Shown piece after piece: positions 46,381 through 55,725 of a stretch of 64,000 nucleotides of DNA (positions within the stretch are counted from its first letter, which is position 1; every line of letters begins with the position of its first letter). The notes beneath the pieces were generated by a model that saw only the letters and a program-made list of their open reading frames with translations, did not search any database and was not told the origin of the DNA. Origin of the DNA: Sulfurovum indicum (lineage in GTDB: Bacteria; Campylobacterota; Campylobacteria; Campylobacterales; Sulfurovaceae); the NCBI RefSeq assembly GCF_014931715.1, contig NZ_CP063164.1:1240001-1304000 (forward strand), in the 5' to 3' direction. The translations under genes and the position numbers were made by a program.

Positions 46381-48114
46381 GTGGAACGAAGAACATTTAT
46401 AAAAGGGGTAGCAGCAAGCTCCCTTATGGGAATTGCAGCAGCAGACCTGCAGGCAGAGACACCTAAAAGAGTATCAGATAACAGTCCGGTTCTTACAGGG
46501 AAGGAGTTTTATCTTGATATTGATTATACCCCAGTTAATATTACAGGGAAAGCTGCTGTAGCTACTACGATCAACGGACAGATTCCCGGTCCTACCCTGG
46601 TATGGCAGGAAGGTGATACTGTCACACTGCATGTAACAAACCACTTGAAAAAGTACTCTTCCATTCATTGGCACGGGATCATTCTTCCTGCACCTATGGA
46701 CGGTGTACCGGGTATCAGTTACAAAGGCATTGCACCCGGAGAGACCTTTACATACACATTCAAGGTAGGTCAGCATGGTACCTACTGGTATCACAGCCAT
46801 TCGGAATACCAGGAACAGACCGGTATGTACGGCGCCATTGTTATCAAGCCCAAAAAGAGAGAACCCTTCCGATATGAGAGGGATTATGTTGTCATGCTCT
46901 CAGACTGGAGTGATGAAAAGCCTGCGGAAATATACCGTAAACTCAAACAAATGAGCGACTACTACAACTTTTCACAGAGAACGGTGGGGGACTTCTTTTC
47001 CGAAGTAAAGGAAAAAGGGTTTGCAAAAGCCTTTGAGGAGAGAAAAATGTGGAATGGGATGCGCATGAGTGATCGTGACCTTTCTGATGTAACAGGATAT
47101 ACCTATACTTACCTGATGAACGGGGAAAACCCTGCTACACAGTTCAAAGCCCTCTTTAAAAAAGGAGAGCGGATACGGCTGCGTTTTATTAACGGTGCAG
47201 CGATGAGTTTTTTTGATGTCCGTATTCCCGGACTTAAAATGACTGTGGTTGCAGCAGACGGAAACCATGTAAAACCTGTCAGCATTGAGGAGTTTCGTAT
47301 TGGTGTGGCAGAGACTTACGATGTCATTGTAGAACCGGTATCGAACAGAGCTTATGCTATTTTTGCCCAAAGTATTGAACGAAGCGGCTATGCACTCGGC
47401 TCACTGACACCATCTGCTTCCCAATTGGCAAATGCACCAAAAATGGATAAACCCCAACCCCTCTCAATGGTCGATATGGGGATGGATATGACCAATATGG
47501 ACCATAGCGGAGCAATGAAATGCGGTAGCGGCATGAAGATGTCCAAGACAAAAAGTATGCAAAAATACAAATGGAAAGCCATGGAAACACAGAAATACCC
47601 TGTAACAAAACTGCCTATGGCCCGGGGTGTACAGACCACTATGATGGCGATGTCTCCAAAATACCGGCTGGATGATCCCGGGGTAGGACTGCGCAACAAC
47701 GGACGAAGGGTACTGACATATGCAGATTTGAAGAACCGATACTCTACACGTCATCATAAAAAACCGGATAGAGAGATCGTATTGCATCTTACCGGAAATA
47801 TGGAACGCTACATGTGGTCGATCAACGGAATCAAATATGCCGATGCCAAACCGCTGCGGTTCAATTACGGAGAACGTTTACGTATTACTTTCATCAATGA
47901 TACTATGATGAACCATCCTATGCACCTTCACGGAATGTGGAGCGACCTCGAGACAGGAGATGATAATCATCTTGTGCGCAAACATACCGTTATAGTGCAG
48001 CCTGGAGCAAAGATCAGCTATCGTGTAACGGTCGATGCAAAAGGTGGCTGGGCATACCATTGCCACCTGCTGTACCATATGGCAGGGATGTTCAGAAAAG
48101 TAATCGTAGTATAA
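46381..48114 (+). CDS. copA: Periplasmic multicopper oxidase CopA/PcoA (copper resistance)
   Basis: The Tat-type signal RRTFIKG precedes three cupredoxin domains. All copper-ligand motifs are intact: HWHG, YWYHSH, HPMHLHG and the type-1/trinuclear HCHLLYHMAGM. A Met-rich stretch around residues 360-395 (MVDMGMDMTNMDHSGAMK) is typical of the CopA/PcoA group, which oxidises Cu(I) in the periplasm. The start is a GTG at 46381 after GAAGGGG. copB follows by 9 bp. This gene is distinct from the P-type ATPase also called copA. Confidence 0.94.
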   Translation: MERRTFIKGVAASSLMGIAAADLQAETPKRVSDNSPVLTGKEFYLDIDYTPVNITGKAAVATTINGQIPGPTLVWQEGDTVTLHVTNHLKKYSSIHWHGIILPAPMDGVPGISYKGIAPGETFTYTFKVGQHGTYWYHSHSEYQEQTGMYGAIVIKPKKREPFRYERDYVVMLSDWSDEKPAEIYRKLKQMSDYYNFSQRTVGDFFSEVKEKGFAKAFEERKMWNGMRMSDRDLSDVTGYTYTYLMNGENPATQFKALFKKGERIRLRFINGAAMSFFDVRIPGLKMTVVAADGNHVKPVSIEEFRIGVAETYDVIVEPVSNRAYAIFAQSIERSGYALGSLTPSASQLANAPKMDKPQPLSMVDMGMDMTNMDHSGAMKCGSGMKMSKTKSMQKYKWKAMETQKYPVTKLPMARGVQTTMMAMSPKYRLDDPGVGLRNNGRRVLTYADLKNRYSTRHHKKPDREIVLHLTGNMERYMWSINGIKYADAKPLRFNYGERLRITFINDTMMNHPMHLHGMWSDLETGDDNHLVRKHTVIVQPGAKISYRVTVDAKGGWAYHCHLLYHMAGMFRKVIVV

Positions 48115-48123
48115 GGATAAAAA

Positions 48124-48828
48124 ATGAAACAGAAAGAGATGAACTTGAAAAAAATACTGCTGCTTCTGGGAAGCTGTATGGCAATTGGGCAGACGCTGCA
48201 GGCTGCCGGTGCGGACGATCCTCTTCGCACAATGCTTATTATGGACAGACTGGAAATACTAGACAACGATGAGAATACCAGAGCATGGGAAGGAAGTTTC
48301 TATATAGGGTATGATATAGATAAACTCTATATCTATTCTGAGGGTTCGGCAACATCGGAAGGGCTTGAGTCAAGTCAGAATGAACTGGTCTATTCCAGAG
48401 CTATCGCACCTTTTTGGGATATACAGGCCGGTATTGCTTACGATAAGAACAGTGATGCCTCCAGGACCTGGGGAGAGATTGCCATTGCAGGTCTGGCACC
48501 CTACTTCTTTGAAACACGGGCAGCACTGCTTGTCAATAGCAATGGGAATACAGCGCTTCGTCTGGATGCCGAGTATGAGGCACTGATTACCCAAAAGCTC
48601 ATACTGACCCCGTCACTGGCAGTTGACTTCTATACAAAAGACGATCCGTCTATGCAGACTGGATCCGGGCTCTCAGCTGCAGAAGCAGGCTTGCGTCTGC
48701 GTTATGAGATCGTTCGTGAATTTGCACCTTATATCGGAGTCACATGGGAAAAAACATTTGGCAATACCCGTAATTTCAACGCCGTTGATGAAACATCACT
48801 GCTTATCGGGGTGCGATTCTGGTTTTGA
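48124..48828 (+). CDS. copB: Outer-membrane copper resistance protein CopB (PcoB)
   Basis: The signal peptide (ILLLLGSCMAIGQTLQA) is followed by a beta-barrel: AWEGSFYIGYDIDKLYIYSEG, WDIQAGIAYD, LRLRYEIVREFAPYIGVTW, ending in the aromatic IGVRFWF. This is the CopB fold without the long Met/His-rich N-terminal region of Pseudomonas proteins. AAGGAT lies before the ATG at 48124. It forms a unit with the multicopper oxidase. Confidence 0.9.
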   Translation: MKQKEMNLKKILLLLGSCMAIGQTLQAAGADDPLRTMLIMDRLEILDNDENTRAWEGSFYIGYDIDKLYIYSEGSATSEGLESSQNELVYSRAIAPFWDIQAGIAYDKNSDASRTWGEIAIAGLAPYFFETRAALLVNSNGNTALRLDAEYEALITQKLILTPSLAVDFYTKDDPSMQTGSGLSAAEAGLRLRYEIVREFAPYIGVTWEKTFGNTRNFNAVDETSLLIGVRFWF

Positions 48829-48944
48829 TACGTATTTTCCGTCTATCCGGCTTTAAGATCTTTACAGGCTCAGCCGGGAGGAACCTCTGCTGAGTACCTG
48901 TTTTACCCTGAAACTTCTCTACTTTAATAAGCCATATCTGACTT

Positions 48945-48996
48945 TACACATAACCTACACACAGCATCTGTACAATGAAAAAAGACCGAATACTAT
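48945..48996 (+). promoter_or_regulatory. TRCACA site and -10 box upstream of the 148-aa protein
   Basis: TACACA-N5-TACACA (48945-48961) is followed 29 bp later by TACTAT (48991-48996). The ATG of the next gene is at 49038 after AAAGGA. Bases 48829-48944 contain a CTCAGC/GCTGAG stem-loop (about 48868-48893) after copB and no gene. Confidence 0.6.
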
Positions 48997-49037
48997 AGAT
49001 ATAGTATTTCAAAAAAAGTATAAAAAAAGGATTAGAA

Positions 49038-49484
49038 ATGTTATACAGAAAAACAGTTGTTTTCTTGTTGATGATAGTTTCCACAACATTGCTCATGGCA
49101 GAACACGCACAACGGCATCAGATAGTTGATAACATCAGTGTCTACTTTGGTGCCATCCCGGCACAGATGATAGGTGGACATGGCAGTATGCACTACCCTG
49201 AAAACAGGAAAATAGGAAAACATACGTATCATATACTCGTTTCTCTTTTTGATGAGAAGTCAGGAGAACGTATTACAGATGCATCTGTCAAAGCTACTGT
49301 TATTCCCCTGGGTATGAAGGGAAAAACAAAAAAACTTGAACCTATGCATGGTGAAGTAGTAAGCTACGGCAACTTCTTTAAAATGCCGGAAAGGACACCC
49401 TATACGATACAGGTTGAGATAGTACCTGAAAAAAGCAGTAAGAAATCGATTGCTGTCTTTACATTTACCAGACCCAGAGATTAG
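49038..49484 (+). CDS. Secreted hypothetical protein of the copper region, 148 aa
   Basis: A signal peptide (VVFLLMIVSTTLLMA) precedes a beta-sandwich-like domain. It is His/Met-rich near the N-terminus (EHAQRHQ, MIGGHGSMHYPE, GKHTYHILVSLFDEKSGERI) and has LEPMHGEVVSYGNFFKM. Proteins with this layout occur beside metal-resistance genes, but I cannot name the family. Its promoter has the TRCACA site, so a periplasmic copper-handling role is inferred. Confidence 0.75.
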   Translation: MLYRKTVVFLLMIVSTTLLMAEHAQRHQIVDNISVYFGAIPAQMIGGHGSMHYPENRKIGKHTYHILVSLFDEKSGERITDASVKATVIPLGMKGKTKKLEPMHGEVVSYGNFFKMPERTPYTIQVEIVPEKSSKKSIAVFTFTRPRD

Positions 49485-49632
49485 TTCTATGACCTTTCTG
49501 TAAAAGCCGGATCTGAGAGTAGCTCGCGGGAGACAGAGAATATACAGACAGCCGTGTCGGAAGGAAAGGCTTTCAAAACAACAAACGCTTTTCAGAATGC
49601 GTTTGGAGAGTGAACACAGAATAGCTCTGCAC

Positions 49633-49684
49633 TGCACACTTTATGCACAAAGAACAAATAAAATAAGTATATATCGGCTATACT
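49633..49684 (+). promoter_or_regulatory. TRCACA site and -10 box of the RND efflux unit
   Basis: A perfect TGCACA-N5-TGCACA (49633-49649) is followed 29 bp later by TATACT (49679-49684). It precedes the small His-rich gene at 49710 and the RND genes, which places the efflux system in the copper regulon by inference. Confidence 0.65.
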
Positions 49685-49709
49685 ACACAAATAGTTGGAA
49701 GGAGTAGCA

Positions 49710-50015
49710 GTGAAAAGCAGGATCATCAGTTTTTTACTATTGTTATCGCTGTTTTTCAATGTTGCACATGCTTCCATTATTGTCTCCGAGGCACACTATA
49801 TTCATGAAAGTATCAGTGAACATATGCCTGAAAGCGACCATACCGAAGAGTGCGACACTCTTTGTCATTTTCACGATCTCTTTCACCTCAGTGCCATCAT
49901 CATCCATGCTCTACAGTTTGTTCCGACCCCAAGATATTCCGAACAGCCGAATACAAAACTGCTCACCTACCATCCTCCTTTTCAAAAAAACAAAAAAAAA
50001 CCTCCTATAGCCTGA
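49710..50015 (+). CDS. Small secreted His/Cys-rich protein before the RND operon
   Basis: The GTG at 49710 is preceded by GGAAGGAG with 5-nt spacing; 101 residues result. After the signal peptide (FLLLLSLFFNVAHA) comes a cluster of possible ligands: EAHYIHESISEHMPESDHTEECDTLCHFHDLFH. It resembles the small CopL/DUF2946-like proteins found ahead of metal efflux genes, but similarity is by layout only. A comparable protein lies at 55726 before the second metal cluster. Confidence 0.7.
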   Translation: MKSRIISFLLLLSLFFNVAHASIIVSEAHYIHESISEHMPESDHTEECDTLCHFHDLFHLSAIIIHALQFVPTPRYSEQPNTKLLTYHPPFQKNKKKPPIA

Positions 50016-50154
50016 CCCTTTTTACTGCACCACAGTTCTCTCAAAAAGAACACTTATTATATTAGAAAAAAGGATCACCTATGCCATATCTACTGCTTAC
50101 ATTTTCTGAGTGCACATACGTTAATAGTGTAAAAACCGTATGGAGACAAAAAAC

Positions 50155-51330
50155 ATGAAACAACTTGCTCTACTGTTTATCCTGCTTTCCCTAAATCTTG
50201 ATGCAATGAGTTATGTACAATTCAAAGCACATACCCTGAAACACTCAAAGATACTGCAAGCTCAGGAACTCTCACTGCAAATGACCCGACAGAAAAACAA
50301 GATACTTCTAAGAAGCTCCAACCCCTCCTTGAACCTTGAGGTCTCAAACTACAATAAAAAGGCCGGAGGAGAGAGTTTTGGATATGCCGCCGGTATTTCC
50401 CAGACCATCCGTACAGAAAACTATAGGGATGGTCTGCAGGAAAAAGCCCGGGCAACGATGCTTTTAAGCAAAGCATTTGTAACCCAGGGAAAAGCCGGAT
50501 ATATCAAAACACTTGAAATCCTCTACACACACTATGTCTACCAGAGTAAGATGCTGACACTGATGCAGCAGGAGTACAGACTCTCAAAGAGAATTTCGGC
50601 CATAGTCAAGGAACGCTATAAAAGCGGATCGGAAAACCGTGTTGCCTTCCTTCGGGCAAGAACAGAGACTCTCACACTCAAAACACAGACCTATGCCATC
50701 AGGCAGCAACTCAACGAACTCTACAGCCAACTGCTTGCCATAGCAGGATTGACTAAAAAGGTTCCCCTGGAGAAAAAGTTCATATACTCTGTCTCTCCGG
50801 AAACACGAAACAGTACACAACTGAGTCCTCAGCAGCTTCTGCTTCAGGCAAAAAAGAAGCTCTACCGGAGTGATCACAGCATAAACAGGAGCACTTTTCG
50901 GAATTTCGATCTCGTTGCCGGTATCGAAGAGGAACCTGACCAGAGCATTCTACGTATAGGTGTAAATATTCCTCTCTCCATTAACAATGACCGAAGTGAA
51001 GAGAGAATGCTGGCAAAACTCAAAATAATGCAGACAATGCTGGATAACGAACAGCTCTCTATTGAAATAGAGTCTCAGAAACGGATGCTTAAAGATTCTA
51101 TAAGAGAGCTTTCACAGCAGTACCTGGTACTCAGGACACTGCAAAAAGAGCAGCAGGAGCTTGCGGCTCTTCTTCAGGAAGGCTACAAGATCTCAAAGGG
51201 CTCTCTCTTTGAGCTTATGAGAGCGAAAAACAAGCTTATACAGACAAAAAAAACCCTGCTTCAAACCGAAAAAATGATCAATGACCAAAAAATAGAATTA
51301 CATTTTTTACAAGGAAACTACAATGAATAG
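50155..51330 (+). CDS. TolC-family outer-membrane factor of an RND metal efflux system (CusC/CzcC-like)
   Basis: A signal peptide (LALLFILLSLNLDA) is followed by long alpha-helical coiled coils and two short beta regions, the TolC layout: NPSLNLEVSNYNKKAGGES, YTHYVYQSKML, FDLVAGIEEEPDQSILRIGVNIPLS and a final helix with TLLQTEKMINDQ. GGAG at 50142 lies 9 nt before the ATG at 50155. It overlaps the adaptor gene by 8 bp. Confidence 0.88.
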   Translation: MKQLALLFILLSLNLDAMSYVQFKAHTLKHSKILQAQELSLQMTRQKNKILLRSSNPSLNLEVSNYNKKAGGESFGYAAGISQTIRTENYRDGLQEKARATMLLSKAFVTQGKAGYIKTLEILYTHYVYQSKMLTLMQQEYRLSKRISAIVKERYKSGSENRVAFLRARTETLTLKTQTYAIRQQLNELYSQLLAIAGLTKKVPLEKKFIYSVSPETRNSTQLSPQQLLLQAKKKLYRSDHSINRSTFRNFDLVAGIEEEPDQSILRIGVNIPLSINNDRSEERMLAKLKIMQTMLDNEQLSIEIESQKRMLKDSIRELSQQYLVLRTLQKEQQELAALLQEGYKISKGSLFELMRAKNKLIQTKKTLLQTEKMINDQKIELHFLQGNYNE

Positions 51331-52480
51331 ATATATACTTTTTTTACTGCCTGTTTTGGCTTTTTCAAGCCAGATCAGCATAGAACGCGTACAGCTGAAG
51401 CCAATGGGAAAGATCGTCAGGGCGAATGCCCAGATCACCCAGCTTTCTGACCAGAAACAGAAGATCGTATCCCGCCTTCGGGGACATGTTGAGAAATATT
51501 TTGTCACAACAGGAGAGTATGTACATACAGGAGAGAGAGTAGCACTCATAGAGTCTATCGAGCTCTCGAAAATGTCTGCGAAATATGTCGCTCTCAGACA
51601 ACAGGTCAAAGCAGCCAAAGAAAAACTTGCCACAGCAGAAAAACTCTACATGAAAGGTTTGACATCTCAAAATGAACTCAACCAGATCATTATCGAATCA
51701 GAAGATCTGCTGGCAAAACAAAATACCCTTGAGTCTCAGCTGAATTCCCTGGGGATCAAAGCTTCTGAGGTCAAAGGAGCAACCGACCAGTTCATACTTT
51801 ATGCCCATGCTGACGGTGTTGTGGGAGAGATATTCGTTCCCCTCCACTCCAATGTCAATGCAGAAGATACACTGATGTCCGTTATTAACCAAGGTGCCTA
51901 CTATGCTGTTGCCTACCTCAGTGTCGACGATGCCATGAAGGTTACCGGCAAAACAACCGGTTTTGTTACTGTTGCCGGCAAGAAGTACCCCGCACACTTT
52001 GTACAGCTTCTCCCGACTGTTGATGAAGAGACACAGCGTGCCAAGGTGCTTTTCAGGATGAAAGAGCACCCTGGGAACATGCTCATCAATGCCTTTACCC
52101 AAATGGAGATCTCACTTGAGCCTTCTGCTAAATCGCTTATTGTAAAAAGATCTTCTCTCTCCCTCTTCCGGGGCGAATGGGTTGTATTTGTTGAAACTGA
52201 ACATGGAGAAGAGCGCATGAAAGAAGAGGGTCACGGTGATCATGCAAAAGAGGAAGCAGAAGAGGAAAAAGAGAGTGCACATGACCATGAAGCTGAAAAA
52301 GAACATGAGGGAGAGCATGACGAGGCACCCTATAGACCGAAAGTGGTCAAAATCATCGCTTTTTACGGAGATGATGTCGCTGTTGAAGGCGTGGAAGAAG
52401 GCGAATTATATGTCTCTAAGGGCGTTTACTTTGTCAAATCAATGCTGCTCAAATCATCCCTTGGCGGGCATGGTCACTAG
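51323..52480 (+). CDS. RND efflux periplasmic adaptor (CusB/CzcB-like) with His/Glu-rich segment
   Basis: A membrane-fusion protein with signal peptide, a barrel-sandwich lipoyl half (VSRLRGHVEKYFVTTGEYVHTGERVALIES), a helical hairpin, and the second half ILYAHADGVVGEIFVPLHSNV. Around residues 290-340 lies an acidic His-rich insert (EHGEERMKEEGHGDHAK...HDHEAEKEHEGEH). That insert could bind metal. It links the inner pump with the TolC-type channel. Confidence 0.9.
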   Translation: MNRYILFLLPVLAFSSQISIERVQLKPMGKIVRANAQITQLSDQKQKIVSRLRGHVEKYFVTTGEYVHTGERVALIESIELSKMSAKYVALRQQVKAAKEKLATAEKLYMKGLTSQNELNQIIIESEDLLAKQNTLESQLNSLGIKASEVKGATDQFILYAHADGVVGEIFVPLHSNVNAEDTLMSVINQGAYYAVAYLSVDDAMKVTGKTTGFVTVAGKKYPAHFVQLLPTVDEETQRAKVLFRMKEHPGNMLINAFTQMEISLEPSAKSLIVKRSSLSLFRGEWVVFVETEHGEERMKEEGHGDHAKEEAEEEKESAHDHEAEKEHEGEHDEAPYRPKVVKIIAFYGDDVAVEGVEEGELYVSKGVYFVKSMLLKSSLGGHGH

Positions 52481-52489
52481 GAGCAGCTT

Positions 52490-55400
52490 ATGAAACGATT
52501 TTTCCAACTGCTCATACAGTATAAATTTTTAGTACTTGCCCTCTTTATTGCCATTGCCGGTTTCGGTTACAAAGCCTACAAAGATATCCCGGTGGATGCC
52601 TTTCCTGACATCACACCCAAACAGGTGGTCATCTACACCGAAAGCCCGGGGAACTCGGCAGAGGATATTGAGAAGCTCATCACCTATCCCATCGAATCTG
52701 CCATGTCCGGACTCCCCGGAGTAAAGATGATCCTCTCCAACTCGATCTTCGGACTCTCCTATGTCTCTATCTTTTTTGAAGACAGTTACGATACCTACTT
52801 TCTCCGGCAGCTGGTCACCGAGCGGCTCAATACTATAGAGATACCAAAAGGCTGGGGAAAACCCGCTATGGGACCAAACACGACCGGACTGGGACAGGTT
52901 TTCTGGTATCAGATCACAGACAGCAGCGGGAAACTCTCTTTAACCAGACTGCGTGAACTGCAGGAGTATGTCGTATCTCCGCTGCTCAAATCCGTTGACG
53001 GTGTGGAGGAGGTCATAGGCTGGGGAGGCTTTGACAAACAGTATGAAGTTCTCATTGATCCCAAACGCCTTCAGGCAGCCAACGTTACCTATGATGAGAT
53101 CATTAAAGCGCTGGAGCGCTCCAATATGTCCGCCGGAGGGCAGTATCTGGAGTTCAACCGGGAACAGTATCTTATTCGCGGTGCGGGCTTTTACAGGACA
53201 CTTGATGACATTAAAAACAGTGTCATACGCAGCAAGGATGCCATTGCCGTTACCATTTCTGATGTGGCAGAGGTCAAAAAGGGGAAAGCACCTCGTTTCG
53301 GTGCGGTGACCATTGACGGAAAAGAGGCGATGTTCGGCATGGTACTCCAAAGAAGCGGTACCAATGCAGCCAAAGTCGTCGAATCGATAAAAGAGAAACT
53401 CCCAACAGTCAATGCTGCACTTCCCAAAGGAGTGCACATCAAAACCATCTACGACAGAACCGAGATTACCCATAAAGCAGTAAATACGATGACATCCGCT
53501 CTTTTGACAGGCTCCGTTCTTGTCGCCATTGTGCTCTTTCTATTCCTCTTTGAGCTGCGTTCGGCATTTATTGTCATTGTTTCACTGCCGCTCTCACTTC
53601 TGATAGCATTTTTAATGATGAAGGAGTATGGCATGTCGGCAAACCTGATGAGTCTCAGTGGGCTTGCTGTTGCCATCGGAATGATCGTGGATGGTACCAT
53701 CGTTGTGGTTGAAAACAGCTTTAGACTGCTGCATGACAATCCTAGGCTTGGACGTGCAGAAGTGATCTCCACAGCAACGGCAGAGGTTGCCAAGCCGGTT
53801 ATTTTTGCCCTCCTTATCATCACGGTCGTATTTATCCCCCTCTTAAGTCTTGAAGGACTGGCAGGCAAACTCTACACGCCTATGGCTCTGGATATCGTCT
53901 TTGTTATGCTGGGTTCACTGGCTGTTGCCCTGCTGCTGGTACCCGTACTCTCATTTATGCTGCTTAAAACAGGCAGGCACTCCAACTCCCCGCTCATGAG
54001 TGCTATTAAAAGCTTCTACACCCCTATGCTGGAATTTGCGCTGCATAACGCCAAAAAAATCATCACCCTCACCTTTGCTGTTTTTACGATCCTTATCGTA
54101 CTGCTTGCACAGCAGGGACGGGAATTCATGCCAGAACTCAATGAAGAGTCCATCATGTACCGTGTCATTGCAATTCCCGGAACTGCTCTGGGACAAAGTG
54201 TAGAGACCGGAAAGGCCATCGAAAAATACATCCTGGCACACTATCCCGATGAAGTCACCTCCGTACTCTCCATGATCGGACGAAGCGAAAAAGGTGAAAC
54301 TGCCCAGGCCAACTACATGGAAGTGCTTCTTACCCTCAAACCTGAGCTCAAAGAGATAGAAACACTGGCACACAGAATGACAGAAACATTGCAAAAAGCC
54401 TTTCCTTATGTACAGTTCATACCGACACAGCCTATTGCTATGCGTATTGAGGAGCTCCTTGAAGGCGTAAAAGCAGAACTTGCTGTCAAAATATACGGTG
54501 AAGACCAGAAAGTCATGGAGAACATAGCCGTTGAGATCCAGCAGGCAGTTTCAGGTATTAAAGGGTTGGAGAGACCGGAAACAGAATCACAGCTTGGACA
54601 GGCACAGATCACCATACGTCCTGACTATCTGGCACTTTCGCGTTATGGGATCAGTGTTGATGAAGTGATGCGTATTATTCGAAACGGTATAGGAGAAGAG
54701 CCTGTTACAGAGAAGATAGAAGGTATCCGCCGTTTTGGTATTGTTCCAAAAATAAAAGGGGCAAAAAAAGATATCTCCTCTATCAAAGCTGTGCTGTTAC
54801 GCAGCAATACGGGAAAAATGGTACGTCTGGATGAAGTTTGTGACATCAGAGTCGTTCAGGGACCTGCCTTCATCAAGCGTGAGGACCTGAGTCGTTATAT
54901 GGTGCTCTCTATGGAAGTGGAGGAGAGGGACATTGCTTCGTTTGTCGAAGAGGCCAATGAAAAGATCAAAAAAGATGTGCATATACCTGACGGATACTAC
55001 ATCAAGTGGGCAGGAGATTTCAAAAATATGCAGGAAGCCACAGCGACTCTGGCTTTGATCATTCCTGTTACACTGCTGCTGATACTGTTGCTGCTCTATA
55101 CCGCATTCAATTCATTTAAAAAAGCTTTTCTTATTTTACTGGGTGTACCGCTGGGACTCATAGGCGGTATTGTCGGACTTCTGATCAGCGGTGAGTACCT
55201 GAGTGTGTCTGCTATTGTCGGGTTCATTGCCATTTTTGCCATTGCTATACTAAATGGGATCGTACTCGTCTCTTTCATAGATGAATTAGGCAATAAATTC
55301 CCCCATGTAAAAACAGTTGACCTGGTAAAAGATGCAACATTGTTACGGTTGAGACCTGTACTGATGACAGCGTTTACCACACTGTTTGGTATTTTACCTC

Positions 55401-55537
55401 TCCTCTATGCCACAGGTGTCGGCTCCGAGATCCAGTATCCTCTTTCAGTGGTTGTGACCGGAGGTATCATTTCATCCACAGTATTAACGTTATTGGTATT
55501 GCCTGGGTTGTATGTATTGTTTTTTAGAAAAAAGTAG
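52490..55537 (+). CDS. HME-family RND heavy-metal efflux pump (CusA/CzcA-like)
   Basis: The 1015-residue pump has 12 transmembrane helices and two large periplasmic loops. PVDAFPDITPKQV and GLSYVSIFFEDSYDTYF are typical HME-RND N-terminal segments. The TM4 signature is AIGMIVDGTIVVVEN, which mixes the AIG...VD start of CusA-type pumps with the DG...VEN end of divalent-metal types. Substrate therefore cannot be set by motif; the upstream TRCACA site argues for Cu(I)/Ag(I). Bases 55538-55725 hold no gene. Confidence 0.92.
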   Translation: MKRFFQLLIQYKFLVLALFIAIAGFGYKAYKDIPVDAFPDITPKQVVIYTESPGNSAEDIEKLITYPIESAMSGLPGVKMILSNSIFGLSYVSIFFEDSYDTYFLRQLVTERLNTIEIPKGWGKPAMGPNTTGLGQVFWYQITDSSGKLSLTRLRELQEYVVSPLLKSVDGVEEVIGWGGFDKQYEVLIDPKRLQAANVTYDEIIKALERSNMSAGGQYLEFNREQYLIRGAGFYRTLDDIKNSVIRSKDAIAVTISDVAEVKKGKAPRFGAVTIDGKEAMFGMVLQRSGTNAAKVVESIKEKLPTVNAALPKGVHIKTIYDRTEITHKAVNTMTSALLTGSVLVAIVLFLFLFELRSAFIVIVSLPLSLLIAFLMMKEYGMSANLMSLSGLAVAIGMIVDGTIVVVENSFRLLHDNPRLGRAEVISTATAEVAKPVIFALLIITVVFIPLLSLEGLAGKLYTPMALDIVFVMLGSLAVALLLVPVLSFMLLKTGRHSNSPLMSAIKSFYTPMLEFALHNAKKIITLTFAVFTILIVLLAQQGREFMPELNEESIMYRVIAIPGTALGQSVETGKAIEKYILAHYPDEVTSVLSMIGRSEKGETAQANYMEVLLTLKPELKEIETLAHRMTETLQKAFPYVQFIPTQPIAMRIEELLEGVKAELAVKIYGEDQKVMENIAVEIQQAVSGIKGLERPETESQLGQAQITIRPDYLALSRYGISVDEVMRIIRNGIGEEPVTEKIEGIRRFGIVPKIKGAKKDISSIKAVLLRSNTGKMVRLDEVCDIRVVQGPAFIKREDLSRYMVLSMEVEERDIASFVEEANEKIKKDVHIPDGYYIKWAGDFKNMQEATATLALIIPVTLLLILLLLYTAFNSFKKAFLILLGVPLGLIGGIVGLLISGEYLSVSAIVGFIAIFAIAILNGIVLVSFIDELGNKFPHVKTVDLVKDATLLRLRPVLMTAFTTLFGILPLLYATGVGSEIQYPLSVVVTGGIISSTVLTLLVLPGLYVLFFRKK

Positions 55538-55725
55538 TTTTTGTGTGCAGTATTTTTTCAGGAAGAGAAGAGTCAAAGCCCGTATTAATAGAAACAGGAT
55601 ACACAACGATATGGTCTTACGGGGACTAGCATAATTGTACTGGTGATTTTCATCTGCATATAGTAATACTGGAATCCATACTAAATAAAAAATAGAATAT
55701 ACTTTCAAAAAAAGAGGAGGAGTCT

